Assembly (NCBI RefSeq): GCF_002159835.1
Contig: NZ_NFJL01000004.1
Location: 62,001-126,000, forward strand
DNA length: 64,000 bases
Origin: Blautia sp. An249
GTDB lineage: Bacteria; Bacillota; Clostridia; Lachnospirales; Lachnospiraceae
Direction: 5' to 3'
In this document: one piece after another, positions 26,429-34,500 of the stretch
How positions within the stretch are numbered: position 1 is the stretch's first letter
Layout: every line of letters begins with the position of its first letter
Made by a program: the position numbers and the translations under genes
The notes under the pieces: model-generated
The model's database searches: none
Seen by the model: only the letters and a program-made list of their open reading frames with translations
What the model was told of the DNA's origin: nothing

Positions 26429-26429
26429 A

Positions 26430-26449
26430 ATGACAACTTTTCTTGTCAT
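26430..26449. promoter_or_regulatory. Operator-like dyad 2
   Basis: TGACAA-N6-TTGTCA (26431-26448), a perfect inverted repeat close to the predicted transcription start of the XRE operon. Confidence 0.65.
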
Positions 26450-26453
26450 AACC

Positions 26454-26482
26454 ACTATACCATTGACAACTATCCTTGTCAA
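26454..26482 (-). promoter_or_regulatory. Predicted promoter of the XRE-ABC operon
   Basis: On the minus strand a perfect TTGACA (26482-26477) and TATAGT (26459-26454) with a 17-base spacer. Dyad 3 covers the -35 element and part of the spacer, so a bound repressor would block RNA polymerase. Confidence 0.75.
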
Positions 26483-26483
26483 T
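26462..26483. promoter_or_regulatory. Operator-like dyad 3
   Basis: ATTGACAA-N6-TTGTCAAT, a perfect 8-base inverted repeat covering the -35 box of the XRE promoter. Its centre is 33 bases from that of dyad 2, about three helical turns. Confidence 0.7.
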
Positions 26484-26512
26484 TGTTTTCTGTTTTTATT
26501 TTCTTAAATTAC

Positions 26513-26560
26513 AAAAAGGACAGCCTACAAGTCTTTTTGCAACCTGTAAACTGTCCCTTT
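26513..26560 (-). terminator. Terminator copy 1
   Basis: Arms AAAAGGACAG (26514-26523) and CTGTCCCTTT (26551-26560), with further imperfect pairing inside. On the minus strand it lies downstream of lipoprotein A and ends in a T-rich run. Nearly identical copies lie at 27754-27799 and 28828-28875. Confidence 0.7.
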
Positions 26561-26639
26561 ACTACTGATTTTTTTATGCTTGTAACTAAACTTTGTCTAC
26601 AATGCCAGCTTCGAGGTATTTCTTTCTGATACATTAATA

Positions 26640-27548
26640 TTATTTTTCTCCCTCCTCTCCCCGTACAATTCCATTCCCAGTAAGTGTAATTACTTTATTT
26701 ACTCCATTCTCCACATCATAACTCACATCCACATAGCATCCTATTTGAGCCGGATCTGTATCCGGCGCTATCCATTCCGGATAATCCCGGAGTCTTTTTC
26801 CTGCCCCGGAAATGTCAAATGGGACTGTGCCATCTTCTCCCACTTCAAGTTCCCCTGTTGTTCCCATATAATCCACCATCAGATAAATAATGTCTCCCTG
26901 TCTGTCCTGGATATAGCCTGCCGCATATCTAAATAGAGGTTCCGGAGTTGGTGTGGGAACAGGTGTCGTCGTATCCGGAGGAACGATGGGTTCTTTCTCA
27001 TCTCCATCGCCGAGAACAACCGTTGCAATATTCTGTCCATTCTCAACATAATAGGTGACTAGAACCGTACTTCCTTGAACAAGGGGATCTGAATTGGCCG
27101 GAAACGGCCGCTGGTCCATAAGTGATATTTCTGCGTGAGATATATCAAAGGCCACTGCACGATCTTTCCCTTCCCCCGGGTATGTTCTGGAACCGGTATT
27201 TTCCAAATCCAGATACAGGATTGTTTCTTCCCGCCTTATTATGTACCCTTCCACAGTCTTCTCTTCCCGCACTGGCTGAGTTACAGGTTCTTCTTTTTCT
27301 CCTCTTCCTTCTGTCATCTCTTCCGACAGAGGCTGCGTAACCTTCGGTACCATTTTTACGCTTTCTTCGATTTCTTCTGTGGGTGTGGGACGGACTGTAG
27401 GTGTCGGTTTCTTCTTGGTATCTCCATCCGGATTTTGAAACTCCTGTTCATAAGTGTTTGTTTCATCTCTTTCCAAAGTCTCTTTGCATCCACTAAAATT
27501 CATAAGGATACACAACATACTTATCATTACTGTCAACCTTTTCTTCAT
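26640..27548 (-). CDS. Lipoprotein A of a tandem pair
   Basis: About 302 residues. Signal peptide with lipobox M-N-F-S-G-C (Cys about 21), a Pro/Thr linker (K-P-T-P-T-V-R-P-T-P-T), a Glu-rich stretch, then two repeats of a beta-rich domain of about 85 residues (starting near E-G-Y-I-I-R and A-G-Y-I-Q-D) joined by a second T-P-V-P-T-P-T-P linker. Each repeat has an F-D-I-S motif and ends in a V-x-Y-x-V-E-N-G strand. The domain was not recognised. ATG 27548 has GAGGTG upstream; a GTG nine bases earlier is less likely. It is closely related to lipoprotein B. Confidence 0.75.
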   Translation of the reverse strand: MKKRLTVMISMLCILMNFSGCKETLERDETNTYEQEFQNPDGDTKKKPTPTVRPTPTEEIEESVKMVPKVTQPLSEEMTEGRGEKEEPVTQPVREEKTVEGYIIRREETILYLDLENTGSRTYPGEGKDRAVAFDISHAEISLMDQRPFPANSDPLVQGSTVLVTYYVENGQNIATVVLGDGDEKEPIVPPDTTTPVPTPTPEPLFRYAAGYIQDRQGDIIYLMVDYMGTTGELEVGEDGTVPFDISGAGKRLRDYPEWIAPDTDPAQIGCYVDVSYDVENGVNKVITLTGNGIVRGEEGEK

Positions 27549-27753
27549 TGTCCTCACCTCATTTCTTATAGAAGGTATTCTCTTTTTTATATTATATCAT
27601 ATTACAAGTGCAATAATATGACTTGCTCTTAAATATTCTGTTATTTATATATTTTTATCTATTTTACCCAAATTTTCATCCAAAATTAAAACACTTTTAT
27701 TCCTCAATATCGTACTTTAAAGATTTTTTTCTGTTTTATTTTCTTAAATTACA

Positions 27754-27799
27754 AAAAGGACAGCCTACAAGTCCTTTGTAACCTGTAAACTGTCCCTTT
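27754..27799 (-). terminator. Terminator copy 2
   Basis: AAAAGGACAG (27754-27763) pairs with CTGTCCCTTT (27790-27799). It lies just downstream of lipoprotein B on the minus strand. Confidence 0.7.
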
Positions 27800-27809
27800 A
27801 CTCATTATA

Positions 27810-28622
27810 TTACTGGGCTTCTTTTTCATAACCGCCCACTGACAGAGACGCTGCTATCCGGTCAGATTCTTTAATGTAATAAGTAACTCCCGCAACGCTT
27901 CCGGAAGTCAGTTCTCCTGACACATATGCACCGGCTATATCAAATGTCTCTGTCGTACCTGCATAATCTCCTTCTGTTAATTCCAGTGTAACCAGATTTC
28001 CTTCCCAATCTATAATTGTACCTGTGGATACATAAGTAACCATTCCCTGCTCGCATCCATCACCACTGACTGCTGTCGCAATATTGCAGCCATCTTCTGT
28101 ATAATAAGTTACGGAAACAGTGCAACTTACATTCGTCGGATTAGAATTTGGGACATCTTGTCCGGGATTTGTCAGGATAATCTCCGCATTGGATATATCG
28201 AAAGCCACTGCACGATCTTTCCCTTCCTCCGGATAGGTTCTGGAACCCGTATTTTCTAAGTCTAAGTACAGTACATTATCGCTTCGATCCAATATATACC
28301 CTTCTGCCGTTTTCTCTTCTTTCGCCGGCTGAATCACCGGTTCTTCAGGTTCTTCAACTTCCTTCGTTACCTCTGCCAACTCTTCTGTCGTCTCTTCCGA
28401 CAGAGGCTGCGTAACCTTCGGTACCATTTTTACACTTTCTTCGGGTTCTTCTGTGGGTGTGGGACGGACTGTAGGTGTCGGTTTCTTCTTTGTATCTCCA
28501 TCCGGATTTTGAAACTCCTGATTATAGCTTTCTGTTTCATCTCTTTCCAAAGTCTCTTCGCATCCACTAAAATTCATAAGGATACACAACATACTTATCA
28601 TCACTGTCAACCTTTTCTTCAT
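27810..28622 (-). CDS. Lipoprotein B of a tandem pair
   Basis: About 270 residues. The first 90 residues are almost identical to lipoprotein A, including the signal peptide, lipobox M-N-F-S-G-C and P-T-P-T-V-R-P-T-P-T linker. The first beta domain is also similar (L-Y-L-D-L-E-N-T-G-S-R-T-Y-P), but the second is divergent and the Pro-rich spacer between the two domains is missing. ATG 28622 has the same ribosome binding site as its twin. Its role is unknown. The strong 5' and weak 3' identity suggests duplication followed by divergence or gene conversion. Confidence 0.75.
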   Translation of the reverse strand: MKKRLTVMISMLCILMNFSGCEETLERDETESYNQEFQNPDGDTKKKPTPTVRPTPTEEPEESVKMVPKVTQPLSEETTEELAEVTKEVEEPEEPVIQPAKEEKTAEGYILDRSDNVLYLDLENTGSRTYPEEGKDRAVAFDISNAEIILTNPGQDVPNSNPTNVSCTVSVTYYTEDGCNIATAVSGDGCEQGMVTYVSTGTIIDWEGNLVTLELTEGDYAGTTETFDIAGAYVSGELTSGSVAGVTYYIKESDRIAASLSVGGYEKEAQ

Positions 28623-28827
28623 TGTCCTCACCTCATTTCTCATGGAAGATCTTCTCTTTTTTACATTATATCATATTGTAAGTGTAACAACATATTTTAC
28701 GTTCAAATATTCTGTCGTTTCTTTGTTTTTGTCTATTTTATCCAAATTTTCATCCAAAACCAAAACACTTTTATTCCTCAATATCGTACTTTAAAGAATT
28801 TTTTTCTGTTTTATTTTCTTAAATTAC

Positions 28828-28875
28828 AAAAAGGACAGTCTACAAGTCTTTTTGCAACCTGTAAACCGTCCCTTT
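28828..28875 (-). terminator. Terminator copy 3
   Basis: Same element as copies 1 and 2 with a few changes (arms about 28828-28838 and 28866-28875). It lies downstream of the FMN/NEAT surface protein gene on the minus strand. Confidence 0.65.
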
Positions 28876-28901
28876 CCTATTAATTATAAAGCGCTTGTTT
28901 C

Positions 28902-31649
28902 TTATTTTTCTGTTTTCTGTCTGGCACTTCTTTGGTATCCATATACAGTTACGGCAATTCCCAAAGACGCGGCAGCCAGAGCCAGAAGCTCTGTAACAGG
29001 AGACTGGTCTCCTGTTTTGGCATTGGAAGCTTTCAGACTGGAATTCCCCTGACTGTTGCTTAGGCCGGAACTTCCGGTCAGACTGGAACTGCCGGTCAGA
29101 CCAGAACCTCCTCTCAGATTAGATCCGCCGGTCAGACTGGATCCCCCGCTTAAATTGGAGCCGCCGGTCAGAACGGAACCTCCGCTCAGGCCGCTTCCTC
29201 CGCCGTTATTATTACCATTGCCATTATCATTGCCATCGTCTTTAAAAATATCGTCATCGTCAGTGACGGCTTTTAAAGTATCCCAGTTCAGACTCAGATA
29301 CGCGGGCTGGGTTCCTGTTCCTGCCGCAATACTTTCCATAACCGGTACATATACCTGCAGCGGAACATAGCCGTCTTTCCTTGCTTCCTGAATCATCTCA
29401 AAGGTAACCGTATCCGGATAGTCAGTCCCGAACTCATCCTCTGTTTTCGTACCGTCTTCGTCTAACTGATAAGACTCCACGGTTACATCTGCAAGATCTC
29501 CTGCCGGATTCCCGTACTTATCTGTGGTATAACCGGTTTTAAAATACTTCAGCCGTCCAAGATACCCCATCCTGCCGCTGATACTCAGGCCTTTCAAATC
29601 CAGAGTAAGCGCATACTTCCCGTCTTTTACAGTAAGCTTTACCGTATGGTTAATGGCATTGTCCGCCATGGAAAGGGTGGTCTTGTCCACCTTCACCATA
29701 CGTCCGGTTACCGAATATACGCCGTCTTCCAGATTATTCACATCCAGGGCTCCGTCATCCTGACCGTCATCTCCGCCGGGAGGATTCTCCTCCCCCGGCT
29801 CCTCGTCGCCGCCCGGGGTGTCGCCGCCGCTTTCTCCTGTATACTCTTCTGCACTCTCCCAGTCAACGAAAAGTCTGGCAACCTGTGTTCCCTGTCCTTC
29901 TCCGAGGGATTCCATAAGAGGTACATAAATCTCCACATAGCAATAATTCATGTGACTGCCGTTTATTTCTGCGGTTTCTTCTTCCTCCGGATCTACGGGA
30001 ATGGATAAAACTTTAGGATATTTTTCTCCTCCCGGATAGGTTTCCAGTATATCAGCATCGGCGGCTGTATATTTATCTCTGTCCAAATACCCATTGGGAT
30101 TTTTCTGCACCGTTGACATGTCTATTTTCTTCAGGTTAGCCAGATACCCTTCCATACCAGTCATAATTTCCAGAGAATGAAAGGTTAGCTGCAAATCCAT
30201 GTCTCCGTTTTCGTCCACCACAAGAATCCCCTGCTGCTCCATCGCCTTGTTTCCCATGGAATACTCTGGGTTTACTTCATGGTACAAAGAGACATCTACG
30301 GTATACTTTCCCTCTTTCAGCGTATCGCCCGGCTCTTCCGGATCCGGTTCTGGATTCCCCGGTTCTTCTTCTGCCGCCTTGCAGGAAATGGTAAAGACTG
30401 CTGTTCCCGTGTAATTGCCTCCCGGCGCTTTGGCTGTATCCCGGGCATAAATCTGTATCTCACCGTGGAGAGCCTTTCCTTCTTCCCCGTTAAATTTCTG
30501 AATTCCGAATGTATTGGTAAAAGGCAGCTCATTTTCATTACTGTACAGTTTACCCTTTTCCGGAGCTTCCACAGTAATCTCTCCGCTTTTTTCCTCAGAG
30601 GATATATAAATATCGTACGGCATAATATTGTCGGCATCGCTGCTGAGAGTTCCCATAGACACGGAAGCAGGTATTGTCACTCCGAAAGAGGGGCCGGAAA
30701 CTTCCTCCTGCACACTTGCAGTAATCTCCATGCTGCGGTTATCTTCCTGTGTTTCACTTTGTTTTTTCAGAGTTTCCCAGTACATAACCAGGTCTGTAGC
30801 CACACTGAATTTTCCGTTTTCAAACCAGAGCCCGGCGATCTGGCCGTTGAGATTACTCATAGCCGGCACATAGATCGTAGTATTGGTGTAATAGGTATGG
30901 TTCAGTCCTGAAAGAGGATAGGTCACTTTTGTGACAACCTCATAGTCTCCTCTTTTTTCTGTTTCATATTCCATTCCGTCTGTGGAGAGTTCCTGAGTTT
31001 TATCATTATTGAGATAATAACCGTTTACGCCAAGGATGTACATGGGTTCTTTTTCCGTACCGGAAACCATAGTATAGGTTATGTTCATTCGGCCGTTTTC
31101 GTCTACCTTAAGGACAGCCTGCGTGGTGTCTGTCTCCACAAGACTATGGTCTACCACTTCACTGCGCACAGCCACCGTAATATCATAAATTCCCGCCTCC
31201 GGAATCTCTGCAGGCACGTCCGAAGGGCCCTGCTCTGTAATATCCAGTTCAAGCGCCGCAGCCACTGCCTGTTTGATTCCCCTGGAAGAATAGGTTGCGC
31301 CGGATACCGCATCAATCTCCTTAATTCCTTCTGCATCTGTATCCTCAAGACCGAGGAAGCTGTCTGTCATGCCTGAAGCAGCGGATTGAAGCTTTCCCTT
31401 ATTTACTTCCTTTTTCCATTCATCCTGGGCGGCAAAATTCTCTCCGGTTATGTCCAGATTACTAATCTTACCGTCTGTTACCGTAACATCTGCAACAATA
31501 TCATATTCGCCGAACTGGTCAATGTGAAAGGCGCCCTCTTTGGTGTAGGAGCCGCCTGCTGCACTTACGCTTAAAGGCAGTATGGCCAGAACTGCGGCCA
31601 GAACCACTGCCAGAAAACTGACATTCCATCTCTTTTTCCTGTTTTTCAT
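28902..31649 (-). CDS. Surface protein with FMN-binding and NEAT-like domains
   Basis: About 915 residues. A signal peptide (to about 31) is followed by an FMN-binding domain (about 35-136) with D-A-V-S-G-A-T at 113-119, the motif in which ApbE transferases attach FMN to Thr. Three NEAT-like beta domains follow (about 155-310, 445-605 and 640-790), the last two with S-M-[GA]-[ND]-x-A, Y-V-P-[LV]-M-E-S and G-T-Q motifs. Between the first two lies an Ig-like module shared with the neighbouring protein. The C-terminus has Ser/Gly-Leu repeats, then A-K-T-G-D, a hydrophobic helix and a basic tail, resembling a sortase-type anchor. NEAT domains usually bind heme, so extracellular heme handling or electron transfer is likely. 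ATG 31649 has GGAGG upstream. Confidence 0.8.
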   Translation of the reverse strand: MKNRKKRWNVSFLAVVLAAVLAILPLSVSAAGGSYTKEGAFHIDQFGEYDIVADVTVTDGKISNLDITGENFAAQDEWKKEVNKGKLQSAASGMTDSFLGLEDTDAEGIKEIDAVSGATYSSRGIKQAVAAALELDITEQGPSDVPAEIPEAGIYDITVAVRSEVVDHSLVETDTTQAVLKVDENGRMNITYTMVSGTEKEPMYILGVNGYYLNNDKTQELSTDGMEYETEKRGDYEVVTKVTYPLSGLNHTYYTNTTIYVPAMSNLNGQIAGLWFENGKFSVATDLVMYWETLKKQSETQEDNRSMEITASVQEEVSGPSFGVTIPASVSMGTLSSDADNIMPYDIYISSEEKSGEITVEAPEKGKLYSNENELPFTNTFGIQKFNGEEGKALHGEIQIYARDTAKAPGGNYTGTAVFTISCKAAEEEPGNPEPDPEEPGDTLKEGKYTVDVSLYHEVNPEYSMGNKAMEQQGILVVDENGDMDLQLTFHSLEIMTGMEGYLANLKKIDMSTVQKNPNGYLDRDKYTAADADILETYPGGEKYPKVLSIPVDPEEEETAEINGSHMNYCYVEIYVPLMESLGEGQGTQVARLFVDWESAEEYTGESGGDTPGGDEEPGEENPPGGDDGQDDGALDVNNLEDGVYSVTGRMVKVDKTTLSMADNAINHTVKLTVKDGKYALTLDLKGLSISGRMGYLGRLKYFKTGYTTDKYGNPAGDLADVTVESYQLDEDGTKTEDEFGTDYPDTVTFEMIQEARKDGYVPLQVYVPVMESIAAGTGTQPAYLSLNWDTLKAVTDDDDIFKDDGNDNGNGNNNGGGSGLSGGSVLTGGSNLSGGSSLTGGSNLRGGSGLTGSSSLTGSSGLSNSQGNSSLKASNAKTGDQSPVTELLALAAASLGIAVTVYGYQRSARQKTEK

Positions 31650-31695
31650 CTGCTCCTCCAACAATTAACACAGGCGCTGTTTTATCTGACCGCCT

Positions 31696-32652
31696 TTATT
31701 TTGCGGCATATGTAATGGTAAAGTTTGTTGTTCCGGTGTAGTTGCCTGCTGCGGCTGCCGCTACGTCTGCACCCTTTACTGTGATTTTTCCAGGCAGCGC
31801 CGTTCCTTCTGTATCCGCATTTACCGTATTATTTTCTAATTCATTTGCAAATGCAAGTTGATTCTCTCCATTTACCAGACTCCCTTCTCCGGGAGCAGAT
31901 ACGGTAATGGTTCCACCCAGGTTTGCTGCTTTTACGTCTACATTATAAGTAATTTCTGTATCCTCTGTTGAAGAAAGAGTACCCATGGATACCGAGCTTG
32001 GTACAGTAACCGTATATTCCGGCTGGGATACCTTTTCTTCTACATTCGCAGTGATTTCCATGCTCTGTTCATCTGTTTCCGTATCGCCGCCCGTGGTTTC
32101 TGCAGGTGTTAAATCTTTAATCTGAACAAAGAAATTCTGGGTTGTGTTCATGACTACATTTACGTATGCTGTAGCTGCAATTCCCCCTTCTGCCGCCTCG
32201 TCCAGGGCAGCTTTTGGAATGGTCACGGACAGAACCTGTACAGGAAGTACATCGCCTGCATTAATTCCGAACAGCGCGCCGGCTGTATCAAATTCTTTTT
32301 CCGGCTTTGTCTCGATGTCGGAGACAGCATCATAAGTCACCTCATCTATGGTGAACTGCACATCTTTAACTGTTCCGTCTGTTCCCTGATCCGGGAAGTT
32401 GGGAACCGGATATGCCACATAGAAGTCTATGGATGCATCCTCTCCCTCAATCGTAATATCCGTCTGATGAGCGAAAATAGGATCGCACATGCTGGCATTT
32501 CCGCTTCCGTTCCCATTCAGGAAATGGATGGTTCCTGTGTACTCTCCGTCTGCCAGATCGGCAGCGCCTGCAGCAAATACCGTACTGCACATCATGGTTC
32601 CCATCAGTCCCGCTATAAGAACCCCTGATAAAACTTTTTTTGAAAATTTCAT
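31696..32652 (-). CDS. Secreted NEAT-like protein
   Basis: 318 residues. Signal peptide (to about 27, V-F-A-A-G-A-A), a NEAT-like domain (about 30-180, D-G-E-Y-T-G-T-I and an S-M-C-D helix) and a C-terminal Ig-like module (about 200-318, from S-M-E-I-T-A-N-V to T-N-F-T-I-T-Y) also found in the large protein downstream. No membrane anchor was seen, so it may be released, like hemophores. The NEAT call is moderate: the Y-x-x-x-Y heme-ligand motif was not found. AGGGAG precedes ATG 32652. Confidence 0.65.
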   Translation of the reverse strand: MKFSKKVLSGVLIAGLMGTMMCSTVFAAGAADLADGEYTGTIHFLNGNGSGNASMCDPIFAHQTDITIEGEDASIDFYVAYPVPNFPDQGTDGTVKDVQFTIDEVTYDAVSDIETKPEKEFDTAGALFGINAGDVLPVQVLSVTIPKAALDEAAEGGIAATAYVNVVMNTTQNFFVQIKDLTPAETTGGDTETDEQSMEITANVEEKVSQPEYTVTVPSSVSMGTLSSTEDTEITYNVDVKAANLGGTITVSAPGEGSLVNGENQLAFANELENNTVNADTEGTALPGKITVKGADVAAAAAGNYTGTTNFTITYAAK

Positions 32653-32706
32653 TTTGAAATCTCCCTCCTTTTTTTATTTATGTCCAGCGCTTTCTGCGCA
32701 TAAACA

Positions 32707-33186
32707 TCACTCTTTTACAATCAGCGTACAGTTTAGTTTTGCCCCGTTTCTGGGCGTCATATTTTCATCTGCCGTATAGGTAGCGTATTTAACAGTCAGA
32801 GGATATTCCCCTGCCTCCATCTCTTTTTCCAGAGTAATGTCATACAGCGTCTGCCCCGGCTTTATCATCCTGGATTTATAAATCGTCTCCTTTGTGTCCG
32901 GCAAATAGAAAGAAATTTCAAAGTAAACCTTGTTTTCTTCCGGATTGGTCAGTTCCACAGACACATCTTTCGTTCCTGCAGGAATCTGAATGGACTTGTA
33001 ACCCGGAATCTGAATTCCTTCTTCTATTTTCTGTTCTGGGTTGTTTCCTTCTGACTTTTCCTGTTCTTCTTCAAATGCCACATCATAATTGGTCACTTCC
33101 GCGGGTCTTGTATTTCGCCAGATGAGAACACCGGCAGCAGCTATAACAAAAACCAGAAGTATAATACCTGCTTTCTTCCTGTTCAT
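32707..33186 (-). CDS. Membrane-anchored small surface protein
   Basis: About 159 residues. One N-terminal helix (about 5-24), then an extracytoplasmic domain rich in beta strands with a conserved-looking region (I-S-F-Y-L-P-D-T, M-I-K-P-G-Q-T-L, Y-P-L-T-V-K-Y). The family was not recognised. First gene of the three-gene operon with the FMN/NEAT proteins, under the promoter at 33282-33310. ATG 33186 is chosen because GGAG lies 10 bases upstream, whereas the ATG at 33222 has no ribosome binding site and overlaps an operator-like dyad. Confidence 0.7.
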   Translation of the reverse strand: MNRKKAGIILLVFVIAAAGVLIWRNTRPAEVTNYDVAFEEEQEKSEGNNPEQKIEEGIQIPGYKSIQIPAGTKDVSVELTNPEENKVYFEISFYLPDTKETIYKSRMIKPGQTLYDITLEKEMEAGEYPLTVKYATYTADENMTPRNGAKLNCTLIVKE

Positions 33187-33223
33187 ATTTCCATTTCTCC
33201 ATTTCCAGGGGTTTTCATTCAAA

Positions 33224-33241
33224 AGTTAGTTTATTCTAACT
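33224..33241. promoter_or_regulatory. TTAG/CTAA dyad 2
   Basis: AGTTAG-N6-CTAACT, in the 5' leader of the surface operon. It resembles the better dyad at 33258 and DtxR-family (iron or manganese) operators. Confidence 0.5.
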
Positions 33242-33257
33242 CCCTTCCCAATAAAAT

Positions 33258-33275
33258 GGTTAGTTGAAACTAACC
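33258..33275. promoter_or_regulatory. TTAG/CTAA dyad 1, candidate DtxR-type operator
   Basis: GGTTAGTT-GA-AACTAACC, a perfect 8-base inverted repeat starting at the predicted transcription start. The TTAG...CTAA half-sites resemble DtxR/IdeR boxes. With NEAT-like genes downstream, iron-dependent repression is a reasonable inference. Confidence 0.6.
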
Positions 33276-33281
33276 AACTGA

Positions 33282-33310
33282 ATAATAGCATCCTTTCCAT
33301 ATTTTGTCAA
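33282..33310 (-). promoter_or_regulatory. Predicted promoter of the FMN/NEAT operon
   Basis: On the minus strand a perfect TTGACA (33310-33305) and TATTAT (33287-33282), spacer 17, about 100 bases before ATG 33186. Confidence 0.75.
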
Positions 33311-33337
33311 TATACAAATCTTTGAAAATTTAAAAAA

Positions 33338-33384
33338 TTCCCTGACAGCTTTTTGCATTTTCATGCTTTCTTCCGTCAGGGAAT
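33338..33384 (-). terminator. Terminator after the DUF362 gene
   Basis: ATTCCCTGAC (33338-33347) pairs with GTCAGGGAAT (33375-33384), followed on the minus strand by a T run. It ends the arginine/DUF362 operon. Confidence 0.8.
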
Positions 33385-33389
33385 CTTTT

Positions 33390-34484
33390 TTATTTCCAGT
33401 TTTCTTCTAAAAATTTTAGAATCTCTACTGCTTTAGGCGGGCAGCCTTTCAGGCTCTTCTGAAAGCAGGAGGTACACTGTCCCACGCCGATTTCTCCTGT
33501 CTTTCCTTTATATCCCTGGCCTATGCAGACAGGCGGCCTCTTTCCTTTCAGACAACCTCTGCTTTCCAGTCGATCCAGAGCATAGATAAGAGAACCATAG
33601 CAGGCGCTGCAGGCGTCTTTGGGACGGGCATAGCCGGCCAGCTTCTCCACCCGGCGCGTCATAGATATGGTTTGTCCTGTATGTTCCGGCTGATTCACGA
33701 AAACGGGACGGCTCTGAGATAAATCGGCGCTTCCCACGCCCAGCTTTTCCGCCAGAGTCAGATAGGAAACCTCTTCCGGCCGATAACCCATGGTTTCACA
33801 GACAAACGCATCGCATAATACTGGATCCCAGAAGCCCAGAATCCGGTTCATCTCCACCGGATTTCCCCCTTCTTCAAAGTCCAGATCGCCGCAGATATTA
33901 TCTACCAGAATGAAATCATTGCGGACAACGGTATTTAGATGGGCAATGGGTTTATGCAGCCCCATGGTATGGTACCGCCGCTTCTCACTGTTGGGAATCA
34001 CCCCTTTGTTATTTTTCAGGGCGCAGGTAATTTTCGTCTGGCAGTGTCCCTTTAACACCGGCATATTAATGACAAATTCTGCCTGCAGCGCTGTATCGCA
34101 CACTTTCAGCTTCATTCCCCGGGCGTCGCACTCTGTATAACTGTCTTTCTGCAAATCCACAAAGGGAACCTGATATTCCCGGCAGACCTTATCATATCCT
34201 GACGCCCGCACAGACCGGTCTGTCTTCTCCCCCACCCAGGAGCTTTCCATAATCAAAATGGAGGAAAACCCGTGTTCTTTCAGATATTCAATGGTTCCTG
34301 CCGCCAGTTCCCAGTGGGTGGTTGCCCCGTTTGAGGCATCCTGGGCGGCAACCAGATTGGGTTTTAAGGCGATTTTTGTATCCCTGTGGGGAATTGCTCC
34401 TGCCAGATTGGCCCGTTCCAGCAGTTTTTTCGTCATATTTTTATAATCCGTTCCGTGGATGAAAAGAATCTCTTTTTTCTTCAA
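33390..34484 (-). CDS. DUF362 domain protein with C-terminal Cys cluster
   Basis: 364 residues. The DUF362 pattern is visible: I-A-L-K-P-N-L-V near residue 40, N-M-P-V-L-K-G-H near 140 and K-N-N-K-G-V-I-P. The C-terminal 90 residues carry several Cys (C-S-A-C, C-L, C-I, Q-C-T-S-C-F, C-P-P), possibly an Fe-S or zinc site. DUF362 proteins are poorly characterised and often accompany ferredoxin-like domains. The start is TTG 34484 with AAGGAGG upstream overlapping the argD stop, so it is part of the arginine operon. Confidence 0.8.
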   Translation of the reverse strand: MKKKEILFIHGTDYKNMTKKLLERANLAGAIPHRDTKIALKPNLVAAQDASNGATTHWELAAGTIEYLKEHGFSSILIMESSWVGEKTDRSVRASGYDKVCREYQVPFVDLQKDSYTECDARGMKLKVCDTALQAEFVINMPVLKGHCQTKITCALKNNKGVIPNSEKRRYHTMGLHKPIAHLNTVVRNDFILVDNICGDLDFEEGGNPVEMNRILGFWDPVLCDAFVCETMGYRPEEVSYLTLAEKLGVGSADLSQSRPVFVNQPEHTGQTISMTRRVEKLAGYARPKDACSACYGSLIYALDRLESRGCLKGKRPPVCIGQGYKGKTGEIGVGQCTSCFQKSLKGCPPKAVEILKFLEENWK

Positions 34485-34500
34485 AGGAGTTCCTCCTTCT

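Larger units (their letters stand above)
26488..27728 (-). repeat. Tandem duplication, unit A
   Basis: Consists of terminator copy, lipoprotein gene and AT-rich upstream region. Unit B (27729-28802) repeats the same order. The terminator, the 5' part of the gene and the upstream region (for example CCTCAATATCGTACTTTAAA near 27700 and 28778) are nearly identical; the 3' halves of the genes have diverged. Confidence 0.75.
27729..28802 (-). repeat. Tandem duplication, unit B
   Basis: Second copy of the terminator-gene-upstream unit, carrying lipoprotein B. A third copy of the terminator alone starts directly after it at about 28803 and serves the FMN/NEAT gene. Confidence 0.75.
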
